Made by a program: the position numbers and the translations under genes | NCBI GenBank assembly: GCA_905221605.1 | Contig: CAJNDS010002283.1 | Location: 207,986 to 265,485 of the forward strand | From: Symbiodinium natans | Lineage: Eukaryota > Sar > Dinophyceae > Suessiales > Symbiodiniaceae | Direction of reading: 5' to 3' | Length of the DNA: 57,500 nt | Shown: piece by piece, positions 1-13,000 of the stretch | How positions within the stretch are numbered: the first letter of the stretch is position 1 | How the letters are laid out: each line of letters starts with the position of its first letter | Notes under the pieces: generated by a model | The model's database searches: none | Seen by the model: only the letters and a program-made list of their open reading frames with translations | What the model was told of the DNA's origin: nothing

Positions 1-442
1 GTTCTTCAGGTCTTTTAATTAGGGCTTTGGGTTTGGGGTTTAGGGCTCAGGGAGCGAGACGACGGGGCGTGACAGTTGTAGGGCTTTGTTCGATTTTGGT
101 TTTTTTGTTTCCTTATTATTTGTTCCGGAAAGGAGTTCCAGAGTTTAGGGCTTGAGGGGGTTAAAAGTTCGAGCCTAGTGTTCAGGGGTTAGAGTTTAGT
201 GTTGGGCCCTAAGCCCTCAACCCTTAAACCCTTAAGCCTTAAACCCTAAACCCCTAAGGCCCCTAAGAAAAGCCTTGAGCGCGAAATTCCGACTACAAAC
301 CTGTAAAACCCAAAGCTCCAGAACCTAAACCCTAAGAACAACCTCCCAATTCCTAACAGCTTCTGAGAACCTAAGCCCTAAACCCTAAACTCTAAACCCT
401 AAACCCTAAACCCTAAACCCGAAACCCTAAACCGCACTTCAG
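1..442. repeat. Telomeric-repeat intron upstream of exon 1
   Basis: Degenerate G-rich repeat at the far left, then (CCCTAAA)n variants from about 190 to 432, ending in the acceptor CTTCAG at 442. This is probably the 3' part of the preceding intron. No coding island was recognised. Confidence 0.7.
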
Positions 443-497
443 CGAGGACATGGGTGAGCCCATGCGATGGAGCGACCCGACCTTGGATATGAAGGGC
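443..497 (+). CDS. Dynein exon 1: Kelch blade strand
   Basis: After CTTCAG one leftover base precedes EDMGEPMRWSDPTLDMKG. The W-S-x-P pattern is typical of the outer strand of a Kelch blade. Donor GA (GGC|GAGG), phase 0. Joined to exon 2 it gives the usual spacing before a PPPREHSA motif. Confidence 0.8.
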
Positions 498-3400
498 GAG
501 GCGTGGCGTTTTGAGGGTTTAGGGTTTCGGGTTTCGGGTTTAGGGTTTAGGGTTTAGGGTTGAGGGTTGAGGCTTTAGGGGTTCAGGCCGCACAGTACTG
601 CCTTTTCTTTTTTTGCTCGGGTCAGAAGCCCTTGAGGCCAAGTAGAAGCGTGCTTAAACCTAAACCCTACCTGGGGCACCTCGGTGACTTAGGGTTTAGG
701 CTTTAGGGTTTAGGGTCCACCTCGTCGTTTGGTTTCGGGTTGAGGTTGGGATGGACATCATCTTTCACAGCCTAAGCCCGAAGTCCAAAATCTACGTCCT
801 TGGTATCTTCGAAATTGAGTCGGAGCCCAAGGCCCGTAAACTTTTGTAATATATTTTAGGATGTTCACCCTTATACGAACAGTCCTGAATAGAGATTGTA
901 GTACCCCCCCTATTATAATCCCTAACAAGGACTGTTAGTATAAGGCTGAACATCCCAAATAATATGTGACGAGGGTTTCGTTTTCTTCTTGTTATGGCTT
1001 GTACATAGGGCGCCCCAGACAGCGACCCGAATTGAGAGAACTCGCCATCTCCCCGTCCTCAGCCCTATTTAACCCTGAGCCCTAAACCCTAAACCCTAAA
1101 CCCTAAACCCTAGACCCTAGACCCTAAACCCTAAACCCTAAACCCTAAACCCTAAGAACCCTAAGGGCTGTTCGGACCGACAAAGTTGAGGGTTTGGGCT
1201 TTGTATATCTTTTCAGGGTCTTTTCAGGATCTCGGCTTTGGCGGCTTTTTTGGGGCTCAGAGTCCAGGGTCCAGGGTTTAGGATTGCGGGTTTAGGGTTT
1301 AGGGTTTAGGGTTTAGGGTTTAGGGCTTAGGGTTTAGGATTTAGGGTTCAGCGTTTAGGTTTACGGTCTGGAAGTTGAAGCCGTTCTTCAGGACCGAACC
1401 CTACGCTCTAAGCCACAAACCCGCACCCTGGACCCCAAGCTTTGAAACCCGAAGCCCTCAACCCCAAACCCTAAGACTCGAAACCCTAAACCCTAACACT
1501 TGAAACCCTAAACCCTAAACCCTAAACCCCAAACCCTAAACCCTAAACCCTAAACCCTAAGGCCCTCAACCCTACACTTTGAAACCCCAAGCAGTCTCTC
1601 TACCCTAGCCTATCCAATGCAGGACGCCCTGCCGCCACCGCGAGAGCACTCGGCGATCTGCTACGACCCCGAGGCCCTTGTTTTAGGGCCCTAAACCCTA
1701 AACCCTAAACCCTAAACCCTAAACCCTAAACCCTAAACCCTAAACCCTAAACCCTAAACCCTAAACCCTAAACCCTAAACCCTAAACCCTAAACCCTAAA
1801 CCCTAAACCCTAAACCCTAAACAAACCCTAAACCCTAAACCCTAAACCCTAAACCCTGAACCCTGAACCCTGAACCCTGAACCCTGAACCCTGAACCCTA
1901 AACCCTAAACCCGAAACCCTAAACCCTAAACCCTAAGCCCGCAACCCTAAAGGTTGAAGGGTTAACGGGTGAAAACGGTTGTACCTCAAGAGCCCAAAGC
2001 CTTGGTTGTTGGGGGCTGTGGTTGCCAACTGCTGTTTGCGACTCTAAACCCTAGTGCCCAGACCTTAAACCCTAAACCCCACACCCTGTGAAAAGTATGT
2101 TCCCGGCGGGGGGGGGGGGGGGAATTAGGGTGCCAAACGTTTTTGGGATAAGCGAAGCACTTGAACCCTAAAGCTCTGAACCCAAACAAACCTCGAATGC
2201 CCGAACCCTGCACCCTACACCCTACATCTTAAACCCTAAACCCGAAGCCTTAAACCCCAGAGTCTCGCAGCCCCGCGGCAGGAGTCGCGCCTGGTGATTT
2301 TCGGCGGTTGGGCGAACAAGTGGCTGGAACCTTCGGCTTCGACTCAAGGGGGTTGGGGGTGTACGATGTTTAGGGTTTAGGGTTTCGGGTTTCGGGTTAG
2401 GGTTTAGGATTTAGGGTTTAGGATTTAGGGTTTAGGATTTAGGGTTTAGGGTTTCGGGTTTAGGGTTTAGGGTTTAGGATTTAGGGTTTCGGGTTTAGGG
2501 TTTCAGGGAGCAACTTTCACGGGAGGTTTGGGGATGCTCCTTAAAGGCATCTGACAGACAGGGTACTCAGGAGTTCTAGGTGCCTTGTCTTGTAGGGTTT
2601 AGGGTTTAGGGTTAGGGTTTAGGGTTTAGAGTCTGGGGTTTAGGGTGTGGGGTGTAGGGTTTAGGGTTTAGGGATCAAGCTGTCCAACAGCGGACATGCA
2701 TCGCCTGCGACCCCAGTAAAAAATTGGACATGTCCCCATCAGGAAGTCGGGAGCACGCCGGAGCAGCTTCTGTGGAAACATGTGTGCGGCACTGTTTCTG
2801 AGCACGTGGCTCTTGTCGTCAATCTCGCTACGAGCTGTTCGTACTGCGCTCGAGCTGCGAGTTGGAGCCAGCCTGGTACACTGAAAGCAAAAGAGATAAG
2901 GCGCTTGGCTGAGGCAGCTTTGGCTGAACTTACTTCACGCTTTGATGTCGTGCCTGGCTGGTACGTCTCTTGTCGTTTATGCTTTCCCCTGGCAGATTCC
3001 CGCACCAGGCACCTGAAGAGTTCCTGAGTGCACACTGCCCCCATGCAAGTATTTAGGGCGCGTGCTCCTCTAACCGACCGGAAATGCGGGTTTCGGGCGC
3101 GCTTGGCCCTGGGCACGGCGTTCTGATGTTTCCAAAAGTCTGAGGGTAGTTTCATGGGCCCTTACTATGGTCCCTAACCTCCTTAAAGGGTTCTGATGTA
3201 AGGGCCCTTAATTTGTATAGGGTACATAAGGGGTCACCTGTTAATAGCCCAGACAAAGGGACCATGTAGCTATTTTAGGGTAGGGTGCAGAAGCAACGGG
3301 TGCCCGATGAACTGAGAGCCCATAGAACAATCTTTATATTCACATAAGCCAGATAAAGATATTACATGATGCATAAGACCTAAACCCTAAGCCATAGGCC

Positions 3401-6400
3401 CGAAGCCCTAGGCCCTAAGCCCTAAGCCCTAAACCCTAAACCCTGAACCCCAAACCCCTAAACCCTAAACCCGAAACCCTAAAGCCTAAACGCTAAACCC
3501 GAAACCCTAAACCTTTAAACCTTAAACCCTAAACCCTCAGCCCGAAGCCCACCGTCTGAGGACGACGTCTGGCAGATCAACGTGTCGTCCATCGTAGGCC
3601 CACCCTACGCCATCACCAAGGCCAGGAATTGACCTGTCTGAGGGTTTCGGGTTGGGGGTTTAGGGTTTGGGGTTTAGTGTTTAGGGTTTAGGGTTTGGGG
3701 TTTAGGGTTGAGGGCTAGGGTGTAGGGTTTAGGGTTTAGGGTTTAGGGCTTGGGGCTTGGCGCAGTTTAGGTGTTTGGGTTTTTAGAGGCACTCCTAATA
3801 AACCCTAATCACCCTAGTAGTCCTAAACCCTAAACCCTTACGTAACCCTAAACCCGAAACCCTAAACTCTAAACCTTGCACGAAAGTCAGGTATTGGGAA
3901 CTTGTGGGGTGTTCCATACCGAACCCCACTGAAACTGAAACTGAAACTGAAGCTGTTTCAGTTTTACTTTCACTGTATCCAAAATTGAAACTGGAACTGA
4001 AACTCGACACCTCCCCCCCTCGCTGAAGCTGAAACTGAAACCGAAACTGAAACAGTTTCGAAACTGACGCAGTTTCAGTTTCAGATTCAGTTTCACTGGC
4101 AGTTTCACTGGCTCCCACATTGAAACTGAAACTGGAACTGAAACTCGACACCTCCCCCCCCTCACTTAAACTGAAACTGAAACCGTAACTGTTTCAGTTT
4201 CAGTGTCAGTTTCAGTTTCAGTTTCATTTTCAGTTTCAGTTTCACTGGCTCCTAGATTGAAACGTGGGGTGTTCAGTAATTTCGAAAACCCCAGCCCTAA
4301 ACCCTTCAGCCCTAAACCCCAAATCCCTAAAGCCAAAATCGCCCAAATCCCTAAACTCCCGAATATCCCGAAAATCCGTCACATCGGTAACATCCGTAAA
4401 ATCCCCCCAAAATCCCTAAAAGTCACAACGGCCCTAAGGCCTCCACCGAAAGCTAGGGCTCCGAGTATGGGCCCTGAATCTGCCCTAAACCCTAAACCCT
4501 AAACCCTAAACCCTAAACCCTAAACCCTAAACCCTAAACCCTAAACCCTACACCCTAAACCCTGAATTTGGGTCCCTTGTTATATAACCCCTACTTACAC
4601 TGTCATATAAGCAGGGCCCATACGTCGGATCAACCCCAAGTCCTGGACCCTAAACCCTAAACCCTAAACCCTAAACCCTAAACCCCAAACCCTAAACCCT
4701 AAACCCTAAACCCTAAACCCTAAACCCTAAACCCTAAACCCTAAACCCCAAGCCCTAAACCCCAGGGTAAGGCACCATAACCTTCGACAACAGCGCAGGT
4801 GGAGCCACCTTTGGGACCCGTCACGGGCCAGATGAAGGTCACCGTGCATTTTGGGATGCAAGCCAAGGTTGAAACCCTAAACCCTAAACCCTAAACCCTA
4901 AACCCTAAACCCTAAACCCTAAACCCTAAACCCTAAACCCTAAACCCTAAACCCTGAACCCGAAACCCTAAACCCTAAAGGGAGCCGCGGCCTCCAAAAG
5001 TGGCCCTCAAACAGCCTGACCCTAAACACTCTACCCTCTAAACCCTAAACCCTCCAAACCCTAAGCCCAAAGCCCTAAACCCTAAACCCTAACTCAGGTT
5101 GGGTTGAAGCAGATCAGCGCTTGGCTTGGGAGTCCACACGCTCCTCCTAAACACCCCCACAACACCCCAAGAAGTCCCTAAGAATTCCTTAGAAAAAAAG
5201 CCTGAAAAGACACCCTAAGAGCCATGAACCCTCCCCCCCCCCCCCCTTCCCGCCCAAAAAAAGCCCGAAGAACTCGCTCAGAATCCCTAGAAAAGCCCCA
5301 AAGAGCCCTAAGAAAGCCCTATAAGACATCCCGTTAACCCTAAACCCTAAACTCTGTAAACTGTAACCATTAACCCTAAACCCTAAAGAAACCCCAAACT
5401 TAGGTACGGAGTCGGCTTCCAGTCTACAAACGGCATGGACGCTGGTCCTGAAGGGAAGCGCAAGATAGGGCAATGCGGCATCTAGGGTTTGGGGCTAGGG
5501 TTTGGGGTTTATGGTTTAGGGTTTAGGGTTTAGGGTTTAGGGTTTAGGCTTAAGGTTTGGGGCTTGTGCTTGGGGTGTAGGGTCTGGGGTTTCTAGGGCT
5601 TAGGGCTTAGGGTTTCTGGGGCTTCGGGTTCCGGGTTTCTAGGGCCAGATGTACCTGGGGCTCTCGAGGGTTTAGGATAAAGGACTTCTGTGGTTTAGGG
5701 TTAAGGGTTTGGGGTCTTAGGGTTTGGGGTTTGGGGTTTGGGGAGCGGGTTTGAGGTCTAGGGTTTAGGGTTTAGGGTTTCGGGTCAAGGGGAAGTTGCA
5801 TCCCGGGTTGGTGCACCTGGGGTTTGGTGTTTTAGGGGGGGTGCTTTGGGTTAGGCTTAGGGCTCAGCTCTTGGGCTTCCCAGGGTTTGGGATCCACGGT
5901 TTCTAGGGTTTAGGGTTTAGGGTTTAGGGTTTAGGGTTTAGGGTTTAGGGTTTAGGGCTTGGGGGATTTGGGCTTCAGGGCTTGGAGGGCCCAGTTTTAA
6001 AAAACCCTGAATCCCCGCCTCGCAGAGTGCTCAGGTGATTATCGAATTTTCAAGCGGCAAGCTCACTGCCACAACGCAGGGCAACGTGATCAACGATGAG
6101 GCAGCTCAGCCGCAGTTGTTTTTGCGAGGTTTGGGGGCCCTACACCCAAAAACCCTCAAGCCCACAACCCAAAACCCTAAACCCAAAACCCTAAACCCAA
6201 AACCCTAACCCCTAAACCCTAAACCCTTAACCCTTAACCCTAAACCCTAAACCCGAAACCCTAAACCCTAACCCCAAACCCTAAACCCCGAAACAAGCAG
6301 ACAAATTAGGACGTCTGGATTTGACCGCCCGTCTGCCCCCTGCCTCTGCAGAGACATGGCGTTCTGGACCCTGACCCACAAAACCAGGGTTTAGGGTTTA

Positions 6401-9400
6401 GGGTGCATGGGGTATAGGGTTTAGGGTCTAGCGTTTAGGGGTTAAGGGGCCTCCAAGCCCCCAAACCCGTAATCTAAACTGGGTCGTAAGTCCCCGAACC
6501 CCTAAACCCCAAATCCCTCGCCCCCACAAAAAAAGCCGTAATCTCGGAGCCCCGAACCCAAAGCAACCCCGCAAAAAAAAGCAAAAGGCCGAAGGCCCTA
6601 ACGAGGACCCAGAGTAGGCCCTTATTCCCCACCCTCGGTGTGGGGTTGTTAGTTTTAAACACGACTCTTCTCCTCGCCCGGAACTCTTCTCCGCGCCTCT
6701 TCTCCAGTGTCCCCGGAGTGCCCAGCCCCAGAGTCTCCCTGGAGTGCACAACCCCAGAGTCTCTCTGTAGTGCCCAACCCCAGAGTGCCCAGCCTAGAGT
6801 GCCCAACCCCAGACTCTCCCGGGAGTGCCCAACCGCAGAGTGTTCCAGTGTTCCTGGAGTACCCAACCCCAGAGTCTGCCTGGAGTGCCCAACCGCAGAG
6901 TGTACCCGTAGTGCCCGGCCCCAGAGTGTCCCTGGAGTGCCCAACCCCAGAGTATCTCTACCGAGAGAGGGTGGGGATGTTCGAAGTAAAACAATTTTGG
7001 TTTTCGGTTCCCTTACAAGCCGAGAAAGCCAAGAAAGGGCACCCTCGTTAATTATTCCTAGGTAAACCCTAACCCTAAACCCTAAACCCTAAGCCCTAAA
7101 CCCTAAACCCTAAACCCTAAACCCTAAACCCTAAACCCCCAAACCCTTTCTATTGCTGGGTTACATCTGTGTCCAGCTATAATTCCCTGGTCGAGGTCAT
7201 CGAGTGCCTCACGCCATGCGTCGCGGGCACCATCGGCCCCAAGGAGTGTCAGGCGACCAAAGGGGGCGACGGACTTTCAGGGCTGAGGCTTTTGAGGGGT
7301 AGGGTTTAGGGTTTAGGGTTTAGGGTTTAGGGTTTAGGGTTCAGGGTTCAGGGTTCAGGGTTCAGGGTTTAGGGTTTAGGGTTTATGGGGCTTAAGGTTT
7401 GGGGAGCTTAGGGTTCAGGGAACTTGAAACCCTAAACCAGCCTTTGACCCTAGACCCTAAACCCTGTTCTGACAGCGGAGGTGAAAGTGCAAATCGGCCC
7501 TCGAGATTTTACCACCACCGTGGCGCCTCACGGCCGCGGCAAGAGGGAGGGGCTTGACTGGGGTTTAGGGTTTAGGGTTTGGGGTTTAGGGTTTAGGGAT
7601 TGGGGTTTCGGTTTTAGGGTTTAGAGTGCAGGGTTTAGGGTGTAGGGATCCTTCAAGCCTTCAGCCCCGAACCTCTGTTCCTGAAAGCCCCTAAGCACAA
7701 TTTCTTTTTCGGGTGTAGGGTATAGGGTGTTAGGAGCTCAGCATTTAGGGTTTTTGGGTCGAGGCTTTCAAGGCCCGGAAGGCTCCGGGCCTTAAGGCCG
7801 AGCTTCCTCAACAAAAAAGGCACTTCGCCTACTTTTCTCAACTTCATGATGTTCGGGTTTAGGGGCCCTAAACCCTAAACCCTAAACCCTAAACCCTAAA
7901 CCCTAAACCCTAAACCCTAAACCCTAAACCCTAAACCCTAAACCCTAAACCCTAAACCCTAAACCCTAAACCCTAAACCCTAAACCCTAAAGGGCTTTAG
8001 GGGCTTTAGGGGTTCTAGGGGTTTAGGGGCTTGGGGGGTTTAGGCGTTCAGAAGGCCAAGCATCCTCCACCAAAACGGGCACTACACCTACTTCCTCACC
8101 CCCCCATGATTTCCGGATTTAGGGTTTAGGGTTTAGGGTTTAGGGAAAAGGCACTACACCTACTTCCTCAACTCCATCGCGGAGAAGTCCTTGTGCTTCG
8201 GTCCGGGATGCCTCCAGGAGCCGAAAAGCCCTGAACCCGAAGCCCCAAACAAGCTCTAAACGAAGCAAAGGCAGAGGTTTAGGGTTTAGGGTTTAGGGTT
8301 TAGGGTTTTGGGTTTTGGGTTTTGGGTTTAGGGTTTAGGGTTTAGGCAGACTACAGGACATAAAGGCAGACTACAGGGCATAAAGCCGAATTGGAGATTT
8401 CTACTTCCATGGCCCCATGGCCCAGGGTCCCGGCTTTGGGGTATGGGACTTTGGGGCTTTAGTTTTGTTGTTTTCAGGGCCCAGGCCCTAAGTCTAGAGT
8501 TTAAACCCTAAATCCTAAGCCTGAACCCTAAACCCTAAACCCTAAACCCTAAACCCTAAACCCTAAACCCTAAACCCTAAACCCTAAACCCTAAACCCTA
8601 AACCCTAAACCCTAAACCCTAAACCCTGAACCTTAAACTCTAAACCCTAAACCCTAAATCCTAAGCCTTACGCCCTTGTGGGGGGGCGCAGACTGCCCCG
8701 AGAAGAATATGACTCAGGGTCTATCCTGAAACCCCTTCAGGGGAAAAAGGGTTTAGGGTTTAGGGTTTAGGGCTAAGGTTTAGGGTTTAGGGTTTAGGGT
8801 TTAGGGTTTAGGGTTTAGGGTTTAGGGTTTAGGGTTTAGGGTTTAGGGCGTCCCAATGGCCAGGAGCAGCAGGCCAACGTGGAGACGCGTTTCATGATCC
8901 AGGCGCGAGCCGGTTTGGCAGGCTGAGCTTGGGGCTCACAGGCGTGAAGGGTTCTTGGTCTATGCAGGGTTTAGGGTTTAGGGTTTCGGGTGTAGGGTTA
9001 ATTGAAGGACTGTTAGTATAAGGGGGACCATCCCAACCCTAAACCCTATACCCGAAGCCTTAAACCCTCTCCCTATACTGGGGGTAGATACCCATATCCA
9101 AAGCCCCAGAATCCCTTCCTAAACCCTAAACCCTAAACCCTAAACCCTAAACCCTAAACCCTCAACCCTAAACCCTAAACCCTAAACCCTAAACCCTAAA
9201 CCCTAAACCCTAAACCCTAAACCCTCTACTTGGGGTAGATACCCAGACCCAAAGCCCCAGAATCCCTTCAGGCTCGAAACCAGCTTGGAGAGAATCGAAA
9301 GTCCGGCCGCGACGAGTTCATGGTTACTGCCTGCCGGGCTGCGCTGATTTCTAGGGTTTAGGGCTTTGGGTTTGGGGGGTTTAGGGCTTGGAGTTCTTTA

Positions 9401-12400
9401 TTTTTTTTTGGGGGGGGGGAGGGGGGGGGGGGGTTAGGGTTGTGGAGTTTGGGGGGTTTAGGGTTTTGGAGTTCATACGGGGTTTAGGGCTTGGAGTTCA
9501 TAGGGGGTTTAGGGCTTGGAGTTTAGGGGGGTTTGGGGCCTGGAGTGTCGGGGGTTTAGGGCTTAGAGTTTTCAGTTCAGTGCTTGGAGGTTGGGGCTTA
9601 GGATTTTTGGAGCTTAGGGGGTCTTGCGCTGCCAATTTGGGGGCTTTATGGTCTAAGACGTTAAGCTTTAATTGTGTTGAAGCTTTGTATGGTGGTGGTG
9701 TATCGGGGCCTTAGGGTTTCAGGGCTTTGGGGCTTAAGAGTACCAGGGTTCAGGGTTTAGAGCTTCTTTAGGGTTTCAGGGTTTCTGGGCTCAGGGTTTC
9801 AAAGTTTATGGGTCTTGGGCGTGTCTTTGTTTTGTTTATGGTGCAGGGGTTTCCTAGGTGTTGGGGCAAGGTGTTGGGGTTTCTGAGGTGAAATGGACAA
9901 GATGCTTGCGCGTTTGGTTGTCGCACTTGTAGCGCCAAGAGACCGGTGTTGGGACGTTCCCCCTTTTACTCGCATTCCTGAATAGGGATTAGAATAGGGG
10001 GTACCATAATCCATATTAAGGACTGTTACTCTAAACCCTAATTAAACCCTAAACCCTAAACCCTAAAACCTAAACCCTAAGCCCTAAGCCCTAAGCCCTA
10101 AACCCTAAACCCTTGTTAGCACAAGGGAGAACATCCCAACACCGGTGTAACGTTCAAGGGCTTCAGGCTATTCGACAAGCAGCGCCAGACCAAGGCAGGT
10201 GGGAAGTGGCTCACACGCCGTCACTCTTTCCCGACCCGCCCCATCAGGTCTTCCTCGGCCGAACTCAGGCTCACAACCCGCGCCTGAGGGCCTGGGCTCC
10301 CTTATGCCCGGCCCCCATGGGCCACTTGCACTGTGGCGCCTTTTTGAAGATAGGCCCTAAACCCTCAACCCTCAACCCTAAACCCTAAACCCTAAATCCT
10401 AAACCCTAAACCCTAAACCCTAAACCCTAAACCCTAAACCCGAACCCCTAAACCCTCAACCCTTGTTAGTACAAGGCGCAACGAATTCACGGGAGCCCGC
10501 TGGCAGAAGGAAGAGGCGGAGGAAGCCAGGGAGCCGACCAGGAAACCCAGGTTTCCCAGAAAGCCCAAGGAGGGCCAGCAACTTGTTTATGTGGTGCGGC
10601 CGCCCTCCGATGATTTAACCCTAACCCCTAAACCCTAAACCCAATAGTAACCCTTCTTATAATCCCTATTTAAGGACTGTTAGTATAAGAGGCTAAAACC
10701 CTGAACTGTAGCACCTGAACTCCCAAGCCCTAAATCCACCCTATGAAGCTCAGCCCGAAACTATTTCGGGTCTTGGCTTCAGGGTTTCAAGCTTGCAAAG
10801 GAAGCGCCCTCAATCCTAAATCGCCTCAAGCCCTCAAGCCCTAAAACCCCTACACCCCAAGCACTCCCTAAACCGTATACCGTAAACCGTAAACCGTAAA
10901 CCCTAAACCCTAAACCCTAAACCCTAAACCCTAAACCTACGCTGAGGTCCAGCAGAAGGTCCTCAACACCGAGGGCAAGGAGGTCTTCCGCGATGTGTCC
11001 TTCGAGTTGAATGACCTCAACGACGGTAAGACGGAGGCCCTCCATTCTTTGTCATGTGTGGGGGTAACATCTTACATTTTGAACCCTAAACCCTAAACCC
11101 TAAACCCTAAACCCTAAACCCTAAACCCTAAACCCTAAACCCTAAACCCTAAACCCTAAACCCTAAACCCTAAGCCCTAAGCCCTAAGCCCTAAACCCCT
11201 AACCAAGCTTTGACGCTCTCCTGAGGTCAAGTACATGGCTGATGAGGGCGAGCCCCTCGCCTGCACATAGGGTTTAAGGATCAGGGTTGCCTTAAACCCT
11301 AAACCCTCAGCCCTAAGCCCTAAACCCTAAACCCTAAACCCTAAACCCTAAAGCCGAAACCCTAAGCCGTAAACCCTAAAGGCCGAAACGGGGAGAGGCC
11401 TGGGCTGTTCGGCTTTACAGGTTTTCGGTGTTGAGGTGCTTGATGGGGAATCCCTCAAACCCCCAACCCTAAAACCTAAACCCCAAACCCTAAACCCTGA
11501 ACCCTAAACCCTGAACCCTGAACCCTAAGTCCTAAACCCTAAACCCTAAACCCTAAACCCTAAACCACCCCAGAACCCGAAGATCCGAACTCCTAGGCCT
11601 AACTTTATAGCAGAAGCCCAAAAGTTGGAGACTCAATGGCCTCAATCCCAAAGAGTAAAGTTTAGGGAATCCCAGCACTATTTGTCCTTAAACAGGTTTC
11701 CAACTTTTTTGTGGTTTACTGTATACCCTGCACCCCCCGACCCCTCCCAGTGTTGGGCACTCCAGGGATTCTGTGGGGAGTGTCTGGGGCCCGAAAGCCT
11801 AAACCTTAAACCCTAAACCCTAACCCTAAACCTTAGACCCTAGACCCTAAACCCTAAACCCTAAACCCTAAACCCTAAACCCTAAACCCTAAACCCTGAC
11901 CCCTAAACCCTAAACCCTGACTCCTAAACCCTAAACCCTGAACCCTGAACCCTGAACCCTGAACCCTAAACCCTAAACCCTAAGCCCTGGAGTGTAGGAC
12001 GGCCCACAAATTCCAAAGCTGGAGGGTGGGGATGTTCGAAGTAAACCATTTTAGGTATGGGTTGTAGTGGCCCTTGCCCCTTGGTGGTGCGGACCCAGGT
12101 GTTTCGCACCCCCTTGGGGGTTATACCCTAAACCCTACTTAAATCCTAAACTTTGAATCCTTAAACCCTCAAACCGCAATCCAGGAGGCTTAGGATTGGG
12201 GTCACGGGATTTCTTTTGGAGGTTCGCATATCTGCCTAAGCTTCGGGCGAAGAGTTGAGTGAGGCTCAACCCTAAACCCTAAGCCCCTGAACCCGCTAGT
12301 CCTCCTTAGTCCCCCTAAGCCCTAGACCCCAAACCCTTAAACTCCAACCCCCATGTTGACAGGGAGCAAAAAGTGAGCATCCGTAAGAGAGCGGACCGCT

Positions 12401-12957
12401 CCCCCAAAACCCGCTGCGCACAAGCGGCCAAGGCTCGTAATCCATGTGAAGCTCATGGACGAATCTCGGCCCTTGGTGAACCCTAAGCCGCAAACCCCCA
12501 AACCCCAAACCGCTAAACTCTAAACCCCTAAAACCTAAACCTTGCTAAGCTTAGGGTTCAGAGGTTCAGGGGTAGTAAGGGTTCAGGGGTTTGGGGTAAA
12601 CCCTAAACCCTAAACCCTAAACCCTAAACCCTAAACCCTAAACCCTAAACCCTAAACCCTAAACCCTAAACCCTAAACCCTAAACCCTAAACCCTAAACC
12701 CCAAACCCCAAACCCTAAACCCTAAATCCGAAACCCTAAACCCTAAAAACGCAAACTCTCAACTCTGGGTCTCAACGCCTTCTTTTCCAGCGACCCAAGC
12801 AATCAAGGCCAAGTCGCCAAGCACTAAAGGCCCCCCCCCCCCAAAACAAAAAAAAAAAAATCAAACAGTGTCGACAAGGACGCACACACACAGAGATATA
12901 AAAAAATGAATCTATATATATATATATATGCACATGTATATCTATATGTACACCCAC

Positions 12958-13000
<43 letters not shown>

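Larger units (their letters stand above)
6101..7195 (+). repeat. Intron 6, C-rich arrays and a 26-bp minisatellite
   Basis: C-rich repeat 6170-6285, a PAL-D type left end at 6601, a minisatellite at 6705-6955, the PAL-D right end at about 6990-7062, then C-rich repeat 7063-7140. Confidence 0.75.
7525..8150 (+). repeat. Intron 8, arrays plus two partial copies of exon 9
   Basis: G-rich 7560-7650, C-rich 7866-7990, G-rich 8118-8145. Diverged copies of the 5' end of exon 9 lie at about 7803-7855 and 8063-8110. Confidence 0.8.

Noticed and set aside
752-847. Possible Kelch exon with a KIYVLGIF-like stretch
   Set aside because: Exon 1 joins exon 2 in frame with normal spacing without it, and it lacks a clear AG acceptor in the right phase.
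12797-12826. Possible exon after TTCCAG in intron 15
   Set aside because: Exon 15 joins exon 16 in frame without it, and no reading frame gives a filamin motif.
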